Shown here: piece after piece, positions 1-5,225 of the stretch
Position numbering within the stretch: position 1 is the first letter of the stretch
How the letters are laid out: the number at the start of each line of letters is the position of its first letter
Source of the DNA: Porphyromonadaceae bacterium
GTDB lineage: Bacteria > Bacteroidota > Bacteroidia > Bacteroidales > Dysgonomonadaceae
Length of the DNA: 5,225 nucleotides
Assembly: GCA_003517675.1 (NCBI GenBank)
Contig: DPAC01000103.1
Location: 1 to 5,225 of the forward strand
Direction of reading: 5' to 3'
The notes under the pieces: generated by a model
What the model was told of the DNA's origin: nothing
Databases searched by the model: none
Seen by the model: the letters and a program-made list of their open reading frames with translations, nothing else
Made by a program: the position numbers and the translations under genes

Positions 1-1263
1 CCGATGATCGAGGAGTATTTCTCCCGGGTGACTTATGTGCAGGTGGAGAACAGTGCCGTAGCACTGGCACATATTGCCGATACCTGGTACGGTCACCCGT
101 CGCGAATGCTCAAGTTGGTTGGGGTGACCGGTACCAACGGAAAGACCACCATCGCCACCCTTCTCTGGCAGCTCTTTCGTAACCTGGGATATGCTGCCGG
201 ACTCATCTCTACCGTAGCCAACTATGTAAACGGGGAGAAGCATCCTACCACACACACCACGCCCGACCCGCTTACCCTGAACGCACTCCTGCGGCGTATG
301 GTGGATGCGGGCTGCGAATACGCGTTCATGGAGGTGAGCTCACATGCCATCCATCAGAAGCGGGTTGAAGCGCTTCACTTCGCCGGCGGTATCTTCACCA
401 ACCTCACGCAGGATCACCTGGACTACCACAAGAACATGCTGGAGTATCGCAATGTGAAGAAGCTCTTCTTCGACAACCTCCCCGAAGAGGCCTTTGCCCT
501 GACCAACATAGACGATAAGAATGGGATGGTGATGCTGCAAAACTGTCGTGCTGCGAAAAAAAGCTACTCAGTGAAAGGAATGGCCGATTTCAAAGCACGC
601 ATCTTTGAGAAACATTTCGATGGCACCAATCTCGAGATCAATGGCCGGGAATTGGTGGTGCAGTTTGTGGGTGTCTTCAATGTCTATAACCTGCTGGCGG
701 TTTATGGAACAGCAATCCTGCTGGGATTGAACGAGGAGGAGGTGCTTCGTGAGCTCTCCTTGCTGCAGCCGGTTGCGGGCCGCTTTCAGACGTTTCGCTC
801 TCCGAAAGGATACACCGCCATCGTTGATTATGCCCATACACCCGATGCCTTATCGAACGTGTTGAAGGCCATCCAGGAGGTACTCGGCAACCGGGGGCGG
901 ATCATCACAGTGGTGGGCTGCGGTGGCAACCGAGACCGCACCAAGCGTCCCATCATGGCACGTGAGGCGGCAGAGCGAAGCGACAGCGTGCTGCTCACCT
1001 CCGATAACCCACGGTTCGAGGACCCGGAAGAGATCCTGCGGGAAATGAAAGAGGGCCTCACCGGGGAACAACGGCAGGCTGCGCTCACCATCGTGGACCG
1101 GCGCGAAGCAATCAGAACAGCCTGTGCCCTGGCCAGGGAGGGTGATGTGATCCTTATTGCCGGAAAAGGGCATGAGGATTATCAGGAGATAAAAGGGGTG
1201 AAATATCACTTCGACGACAGGGAGGAGGTAGAGAAGATTTTTGCTTCACACCGCAATCCGTAA
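1..1263 (+). CDS. murE: UDP-MurNAc-tripeptide synthetase MurE, meso-diaminopimelate-adding, 5' partial
   Basis: Cytoplasmic Mur ligase that uses ATP to add meso-diaminopimelate to UDP-MurNAc-L-Ala-D-Glu. The reading frame is open to the window edge, and the first ATG (base 4) lies inside the N-terminal domain. Family members are about 480-490 residues, so roughly 70 residues and the true start are upstream. Numbering from that ATG, visible motifs are: P-loop [10 protein letters not shown] (40-49); TTHTTPD (82-88); EVSSH (110-114); [10 protein letters not shown] (133-142), followed by Lys152, the probable carbamylated lysine; the C-terminal domain with DYAHTPDAL (275-283) and GCGGNRD (305-311); DNPR (334-337); and GKGHE (387-391). 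DNPR is the known signature of meso-DAP-adding as opposed to lysine-adding enzymes. The stop is TAA, 17 bases before mraY, which implies a shared transcript. No frameshift or missing catalytic motif is seen in the visible part. Identity is very secure. Confidence 0.97.
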   Translation, partial: PMIEEYFSRVTYVQVENSAVALAHIADTWYGHPSRMLKLVGVTGTNGKTTIATLLWQLFRNLGYAAGLISTVANYVNGEKHPTTHTTPDPLTLNALLRRMVDAGCEYAFMEVSSHAIHQKRVEALHFAGGIFTNLTQDHLDYHKNMLEYRNVKKLFFDNLPEEAFALTNIDDKNGMVMLQNCRAAKKSYSVKGMADFKARIFEKHFDGTNLEINGRELVVQFVGVFNVYNLLAVYGTAILLGLNEEEVLRELSLLQPVAGRFQTFRSPKGYTAIVDYAHTPDALSNVLKAIQEVLGNRGRIITVVGCGGNRDRTKRPIMAREAAERSDSVLLTSDNPRFEDPEEILREMKEGLTGEQRQAALTIVDRREAIRTACALAREGDVILIAGKGHEDYQEIKGVKYHFDDREEVEKIFASHRNP

Positions 1264-1280
1264 AACATAAACAAAATCTT

Positions 1281-2540
1281 ATGCTCTACTATCTTTTTGA
1301 TTATCTGGACACGCTTAACGTTCCCGGCGCGGGTATGTTTCAGTATGTGATGTTCCGATCGGCAATGGCTGTCATCTTCTCTCTGCTCATCGGGATCGTC
1401 GTGGGCAAAAAGATCATCGACAAACTCCAACAGATGCAGATCGGGGAGACTATCCGCAACCTCGACCTGGAAGGGCAGTACAGCAAACGGGGTACCCCCA
1501 CCATGGGAGGCGTGATTATCATCTTCTCCATCCTGGTCTCTACCCTGCTCTTCGGCAAGCTGGAAAATATCTACATCATCCTGATGCTGGTGAGCACCCT
1601 GTGGCTGGGACTGCTGGGTTTTGCCGATGATTACATCAAGGTGTTTAAAAAAGATAAAGAGGGTCTGAAAGGCAAGTTCAAGATAGTGGCGCAGATTGGT
1701 TTGGGTTTGATCGTGGGTCTCACCCTCTACTTCAGTCCCGACGCGGTGGTGCGCCCGAATATGGAGGTACGGGTCAACAACGTGATAGAAGAGGTGACCT
1801 ACCAGACTGAAGATGTAAAGGCTCCCAGCACCACCATTCCATTTATGAAGAACAACAACTTCGAATACCGCTGGCTGGTGAGCTGGCTGGGCGATTATGC
1901 CGATAAGGCGGTATGGGTGGTCTTCATCCTGATGGTGATCCTGATTGTCACCGCCGTCTCCAACAGCGCCAACCTGACCGACGGCCTCGATGGCCTCACC
2001 TCCGGCTCCTCTGCTATCATTGGCGTGGCCCTCGGTATCCTGGCTTACGTTTCAGGACGGGTCGATTTTGCCTCTTACCTCAATATCATGCACATCCCCG
2101 GAAGCGATGAGTTGATGGTGTTCGCCTCTGCCTTTGTGGGCGCATGTGTCGGATTCCTTTGGTACAACGCCTATCCGGCACAGGTATTCATGGGCGACAC
2201 CGGCAGCCTCACTCTGGGTGGCATCATTGGCGTCTTTGCTGTGCTGATCCACAAGGAGCTGCTGCTGCCCATCCTATGCGGCGTCTTTTTTGTGGAGGCG
2301 CTCTCGGTAATCATACAGGTCTCCTACTTCAAGTATACCAAGAAGAAATATGGTGCCGGCAAACGTGTCTTCAAGATGACGCCCCTGCACCACCATTTTC
2401 AGAAGCCGGGTGACGGCAGCATCGATGCCTACTTCCAGCGACCATTTGTACCGTTGGCGGAACCTAAGATCGTGAGCCGCTTCTGGCTGGTTGAGATGAT
2501 CCTGGCGGTGCTGGCAGTGGCCACCCTGAAAATGAGATGA
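1281..2540 (+). CDS. mraY: Phospho-N-acetylmuramoyl-pentapeptide-transferase MraY
   Basis: Integral membrane enzyme that transfers phospho-MurNAc-pentapeptide from UDP to undecaprenyl phosphate, making lipid I on the cytoplasmic face. The protein has 419 residues, against about 360 in E. coli. Ten hydrophobic segments can be placed near 22-42, 72-91, 97-114, 132-151, 209-226, 242-258, 277-294, 307-323, 328-347 and 400-416. Family motifs are KRGTPTMGG (69-77), FADDYIK with the Mg-site Asp116/Asp117, NLTDGLDGL (231-239), NAYPAQVFMGDTGSL with Asp306, and the active-site triple His 370-372. The extra length lies in an enlarged external loop (about 152-200) and in about 18 residues after the His motif (374-396). 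Both are, from memory, normal in Bacteroidales MraY. The start lies 17 bases after murE, with an A-rich leader and no Shine-Dalgarno. The gene ends in two in-frame TGA codons back to back (2538-2543). Identity is very secure. Confidence 0.98.
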   Translation: MLYYLFDYLDTLNVPGAGMFQYVMFRSAMAVIFSLLIGIVVGKKIIDKLQQMQIGETIRNLDLEGQYSKRGTPTMGGVIIIFSILVSTLLFGKLENIYIILMLVSTLWLGLLGFADDYIKVFKKDKEGLKGKFKIVAQIGLGLIVGLTLYFSPDAVVRPNMEVRVNNVIEEVTYQTEDVKAPSTTIPFMKNNNFEYRWLVSWLGDYADKAVWVVFILMVILIVTAVSNSANLTDGLDGLTSGSSAIIGVALGILAYVSGRVDFASYLNIMHIPGSDELMVFASAFVGACVGFLWYNAYPAQVFMGDTGSLTLGGIIGVFAVLIHKELLLPILCGVFFVEALSVIIQVSYFKYTKKKYGAGKRVFKMTPLHHHFQKPGDGSIDAYFQRPFVPLAEPKIVSRFWLVEMILAVLAVATLKMR

Positions 2541-2562
2541 TGAGCATGTTTTAACGAACAAA

Positions 2563-3915
2563 ATGAAGTGCAAGATGAAAGGTAAACGACTGGTGATATT
2601 GGGTGGCGGAGAAAGCGGGGTGGGAACGGCCATCCTGGCACAACAGAAAGGACTGGAGGTGTTTCTCTCCGATAGTGGAACGCTCAGGGCTGACCACCGG
2701 GAGACGCTTTGCAGTCGCCAGATCGCTTTTGAAGAGGGAGGACATACCGAAGAGCGGGTGCTGCAAGCCGATGAGATCGTCAAGAGCCCCGGTATACCCT
2801 ACCGCACACCACTGATGCAGAAGGTGCTGGCAAGGGGAATAAGGGTGATATCCGAGATCGAGTTCGCCGGCAGGTACACCAATGCGAAAATGATCTGCAT
2901 CACCGGCAGCAATGGCAAAACCACCACCAGCAGCCTGATCTGGCATATCCTCCGCTCTGCAGGGCTCAATGTGGGACTGGCTGGCAACATTGGCAAGAGC
3001 TTTGCCCGCCAGGTGGCTGAAGAGAGCTACGATTGCTATGTGCTGGAGCTAAGTAGCTTTCAGCTGGAGGGGGTGTACGATTTCAAAGCCGATATCGCGG
3101 TGCTGCTCAACATCACCCCCGACCATCTGGACCGGTACGATCACCAGCTGCAGCACTATGTTGATGCCAAGATGCGGATCATTCGCAACCAGAAAGTGGA
3201 GGATGCCTTTATCTACTGGATCGATGATCCCATCATCACGCGTGAAATTGAAAAACTGAAACCGGCAGCCACCCGCTATCCTTTCGGGGAGAAAAAAACA
3301 ACAGCCACTGCCGGCTATATCGATAACGGGAAAATGTATATTCACACCAAAGAACATCAATTTGATATGGAGCTCGAACTACTGGCCCTTGAGGGGATGC
3401 ACAATGTCTATAACTCCCTGGCTTCGGGCATCGTGGCCAAGCTGATGGATATCAGCGATGAACAGCTGCGCAGCTCACTTGCCGATTTCCGCGGGGTGCC
3501 GCACCGCCTCGAAAAGGTGGCTACCGTGCGCGGTGTGCAATATGTCAACGACTCAAAGGCTACCAACGTGAACTCCTGCTGGTATGCCCTGCAGAGCATG
3601 CGATCCAAGACGGTACTGATCCTTGGGGGGACAGACAAGGGGAATGACTACAGCGAGATTGAGGAGTTGGTACGTACCAAAGTACGTGCGCTAATTTTCC
3701 TGGGTGCCGACAACAGCAAGCTGCACGCATTCTTCGATGGGAAAGTAGAGACTATCTGTGATGCCTCTTCCATGGAAGAAGCTGTGAATGCCGCTTACCG
3801 CCTGGCCCAAAAGGGTGATACCGTACTGCTTTCTCCCTGTTGTGCCAGCTTTGACCTTTTCAAAGACTACGAGGATCGTGGTGATCAGTTCAGGGAATGT
3901 GTCAGAAAACTGTGA
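2563..3915 (+). CDS. murD: UDP-N-acetylmuramoyl-L-alanine--D-glutamate ligase MurD
   Basis: Cytoplasmic ATP-dependent ligase that adds D-glutamate to UDP-MurNAc-L-Ala, the step before MurE. It has 450 residues, the usual size. The N-terminal nucleotide-sugar domain opens with VILGGGESGVG (11-21) and contains KSPGIP (74-79). The central ATPase domain has GSNGKTTT (115-122), ELSSFQL (162-168), NITPDHLDRYD (183-193) and Lys203, the probable carbamylated lysine. The C-terminal domain has HRLE (314-317), NDSKATN (329-335), LGGTDKG (354-360) and the LSPCCASFD segment (423-431), followed by EDRGDQF. It starts 22 bases after mraY with no Shine-Dalgarno. A second in-frame ATG at 2575 (Met5) fits the usual short family N-terminus equally well, so the start may be four codons later. 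It is probably in the same transcript as murE and mraY. No defect is seen. Confidence 0.98.
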   Translation: MKCKMKGKRLVILGGGESGVGTAILAQQKGLEVFLSDSGTLRADHRETLCSRQIAFEEGGHTEERVLQADEIVKSPGIPYRTPLMQKVLARGIRVISEIEFAGRYTNAKMICITGSNGKTTTSSLIWHILRSAGLNVGLAGNIGKSFARQVAEESYDCYVLELSSFQLEGVYDFKADIAVLLNITPDHLDRYDHQLQHYVDAKMRIIRNQKVEDAFIYWIDDPIITREIEKLKPAATRYPFGEKKTTATAGYIDNGKMYIHTKEHQFDMELELLALEGMHNVYNSLASGIVAKLMDISDEQLRSSLADFRGVPHRLEKVATVRGVQYVNDSKATNVNSCWYALQSMRSKTVLILGGTDKGNDYSEIEELVRTKVRALIFLGADNSKLHAFFDGKVETICDASSMEEAVNAAYRLAQKGDTVLLSPCCASFDLFKDYEDRGDQFRECVRKL

Positions 3916-3926
3916 ATGTTTTCAAG

Positions 3927-4038
3927 GGTAGTAGGTTAGTAGGTTGGTAAGTTAGTAAGTTGGTAGGTTGGTAAGTTGGTAAGTTGGTAAGTTGGTAAGT
4001 TGGTAAGTTTATATGTTAGTAGGTTTGTAAGTGAATAG
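3927..4038 (+). repeat. Tandem 8-bp repeat array, consensus GTTGGTAA, about 14 units
   Basis: Between murD and ftsW, 14 consecutive octamers can be laid end to end without gaps. Six are exact GTTGGTAA (starting at 3943, 3967, 3975, 3983, 3991 and 3999), five of them adjacent at 3967-4006. Flanking units differ at one or a few bases (for example GTTAGTAG at 3935 and 4015, GTTAGTAA at 3951, GTTTATAT at 4007), so the core is homogeneous and the edges are decayed. The + strand has no C anywhere in the array. Read along +, the unit gives a TAA stop in each of the three frames every 24 bases. Read along -, it has no stop and would encode a monotonous eight-residue cycle (LTNLPTYQ), which is better read as an artefact than a gene. 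I recall similar octamer arrays in intergenic DNA of other Bacteroidota, but could not check this. Function is unknown. Confidence 0.93.
4020..4028 (+). promoter_or_regulatory. Possible Bacteroidota -7 promoter element for ftsW
   Basis: TAGGTTTGT matches the published Bacteroides -7 consensus TAnnTTTG with a pyrimidine next. It lies about 80 bases before the ftsW ATG, at the downstream edge of the octamer array. A TTG that could act as the -33 element is at 4000-4002, but the 17-base gap is shorter than the usual spacing of about 20. Because the array is built from TTG and TAAGTTGG, near matches occur by chance in every unit, which weakens the call. ftsW could equally be read through from murD. 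Confidence 0.2.
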
Positions 4039-4069
4039 TTCGTGGTTTGTACAACAATAAGAAAATAAA

Positions 4070-4104
4070 GCTGAAGGCTCGCTGCTGACAGCTGAAAACT
4101 GATC
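4070..4104 (+). repeat. Short degenerate 7-bp periodic stretch before ftsW
   Basis: Five adjacent heptamers can be read: GCTGAAG, GCTCGCT, GCTGACA, GCTGAAA and ACTGATC. The rough consensus is GCTGAMA, with the second and fifth units diverged. The stretch ends three bases before the ftsW start codon, so it forms the end of the ftsW leader. It is distinct in period and composition from the upstream octamer array. With only five imperfect copies it could be chance, though similar GCTGA-rich runs are something I remember from Bacteroidota intergenic DNA. Confidence 0.5.
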
Positions 4105-4107
4105 AAT

Positions 4108-5225
4108 ATGAACAACAATAACAACCCTTTTCATACCCTGGATGAGGATCTCCAGGAGCAGGGTTTCTCCTGGGGCGATTTCGGAAGGAAGATCTTCAAG
4201 GGCGACAAAGTGATCTGGTCGGTCTTTATCGCCCTCTGCGTGATCTCACTGGTGGAGATTTTCAGTGCTACCAGCACCATCGTTTACCGCCAGCAGCACA
4301 TCTGGGGTCCGGTGCTGCGGCATGCCATGTTCCTGATTGCCGGGGTGGGGGTGATTCTGCTGATTCACAACATTCCCTACCGCTATTTCTCCTCGCTTAT
4401 CTTCGTACTGTTGGGCGCCATTTTGCTGCTGATCCTCACCCCTTTTATCGGTACCAGTGTCAACGGCGCAGAGCGATGGATCTCGTTCATGGGAATCACC
4501 ATTCAACCGTCGGAGATTGCCAAGATTTCGTTGATGGGTACCATCGCTTTTCTGCTGAGCAGACAGAATGGCAGCAACGATGCCCTGCTCTTCAAGTGGA
4601 TGATCGGTCTGATGATCGTGGTGACCGGCATCATTGCCCTGGATAACCTCTCTACTGCCATCCTGCTCTTTGTTGTCTGTTACCTGTTGATGTTCATCGG
4701 CAACGTGAAGCTGATGCGACTGCTCAAGGTGGCGGGGGCAGGTGTGGCGGTGATCCTGCTCTTTCTCCTGTTGCTCAATGTGATCCCTGAGAGCTGGACC
4801 GACGATGGCCCACTGAGTCGCCTCGGCACCTGGCAGAACCGTATTGAACACTTCGGATCGAGGAATAAACTTTCAGAAGAGGAATATTTTACCATCACCG
4901 ACGAGAACTATCAGGTGGCACATGCCAAGATTGCCATCTCCAACGGTGGGCTGCTGGGGGTCTTTCCCGGTAACAGTACCGAGCGCGACTTCCTGCCGCA
5001 AGCCTACTCCGATTTCATCTATGCCATCATCATCGAGGAGATGGGACTGGTGGGAGGATTGTTTGTGCTGATGCTCTATGTGATCATCCTGATCCGGGCA
5101 GGCATGATTGCCCGTAAAACGGAGAAGCTCTTCCCCAAGTATCTGGTGCTGGGCTCCGCCATGATGCTGTCGATACAGGCTTTCATCAACATGGCAGTGG
5201 CAGTCAACCTGATCCCGGTAACCGG
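4108..5225 (+). CDS. ftsW: Septal peptidoglycan glycosyltransferase FtsW (SEDS family), 3' partial
   Basis: Polytopic membrane protein of the SEDS family that polymerises lipid II into glycan strands at the division septum, in complex with a class B penicillin-binding protein. The frame is open from the ATG to the window end, giving 372 complete codons; the last visible residues, NLIPVT, precede the family's final PFIS-type segment. Visible marks are FKGDKVIW just before the first membrane span (about 33-52), NGAERWISFMG (119-129), QPSE (133-136), a large external loop (about 224-300) with LGTWQNRIEHF (239-249) and QVAHAKIAISNGG (269-281), then FLPQAYSDFIYAIIIEEMG (295-313). Asp302 in SDF matches the catalytic aspartate established in SEDS proteins. 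Dcw position after murD favours FtsW over its paralogue RodA. An Asn-rich N-terminal tail of about 28 residues precedes the usual start region, and no other in-frame ATG lies before the first span. There is no Shine-Dalgarno. Confidence 0.95.
   Translation, partial: MNNNNNPFHTLDEDLQEQGFSWGDFGRKIFKGDKVIWSVFIALCVISLVEIFSATSTIVYRQQHIWGPVLRHAMFLIAGVGVILLIHNIPYRYFSSLIFVLLGAILLLILTPFIGTSVNGAERWISFMGITIQPSEIAKISLMGTIAFLLSRQNGSNDALLFKWMIGLMIVVTGIIALDNLSTAILLFVVCYLLMFIGNVKLMRLLKVAGAGVAVILLFLLLLNVIPESWTDDGPLSRLGTWQNRIEHFGSRNKLSEEEYFTITDENYQVAHAKIAISNGGLLGVFPGNSTERDFLPQAYSDFIYAIIIEEMGLVGGLFVLMLYVIILIRAGMIARKTEKLFPKYLVLGSAMMLSIQAFINMAVAVNLIPVT

Noticed and set aside
4..6. ATG at base 4 as the real murE start
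   Set aside because: The frame is open to the window edge, and starting here would remove most of the N-terminal UDP-binding domain that all MurE proteins have.
2274..2783. 169-codon minus-strand open frame across the mraY-murD junction
   Set aside because: It covers conserved ends of two secure genes on the + strand, and its Ser/Arg-rich product looks like a shadow translation.
4047..4054. TTGTACAA palindrome as an operator
   Set aside because: An isolated 8-base palindrome that does not extend on either side and has no second copy; expected by chance at this length scale.
4069..4093. Hairpin AGCTG / CAGCT as a terminator or riboswitch
   Set aside because: The stem is only five pairs with a 15-base loop, has no following T run, and is a by-product of the GCTGA-type heptamers.
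3927..4104. CRISPR array
   Set aside because: Units of 8 and 7 bases are directly adjacent with no spacers, and no cas gene is present.
3936..4124. Minus-strand open frame with repeated LTNLPTYQ peptide
   Set aside because: It exists only because the reverse complement of the 8-base repeat has no stop in any frame; the same peptide cycle appears in all three frames. There is no start context or non-repeat domain, and it overlaps the ftsW start.
4246..4851. 201-codon minus-strand open frame opposite ftsW
   Set aside because: The opposite strand encodes unmistakable FtsW motifs. The minus product is rich in His, Gln and Asp without any domain, typical of a shadow of a hydrophobic-protein gene.

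Overview
The window is a stretch of the division and cell wall (dcw) cluster of a Bacteroidota bacterium, with all genes on the + strand: murE (5' part outside the window), mraY, murD and ftsW (3' part outside the window). The protein sequences resemble the Bacteroidales versions of these families as I remember them. Two further traits fit the phylum. MraY is about 60 residues longer than the roughly 360-residue proteobacterial enzyme. The visible start codons lack Shine-Dalgarno sequences and are preceded by A-rich or AT-rich stretches. murF is not between murE and mraY, where E. coli has it. A Porphyromonadaceae/Dysgonomonadaceae-type organism is my guess, but I could not test it.

Layout: 1-1263 is the murE remainder. 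It lacks roughly 70 N-terminal residues and is of the meso-diaminopimelate-adding type. 1281-2540 is mraY, complete. 2563-3915 is murD, complete. 3916-4107 is a 192-base gap. 4108-5225 is ftsW, the first 372 codons, running off the window end. The first three genes are separated by only 17 and 22 bases and look co-transcribed.

The proteins act in one pathway. MurD adds D-glutamate and MurE adds meso-diaminopimelate to the UDP-MurNAc peptide in the cytoplasm. MraY moves the finished phospho-MurNAc-pentapeptide to undecaprenyl phosphate, giving lipid I. FtsW polymerises lipid II (made from lipid I by MurG) into septal glycan strands.

The coding part is ordinary. The one stretch not explained by genes is the murD-ftsW gap. 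It holds about 14 tandem copies of an 8-base unit (consensus GTTGGTAA, 3927-4038) inside a 117-base run without a single C. A second, short and degenerate 7-base periodic stretch (4070-4104) ends three bases before the ftsW start codon. No RNA gene, insertion sequence, CRISPR array or clear terminator was seen, and I found no convincing new multi-gene system.
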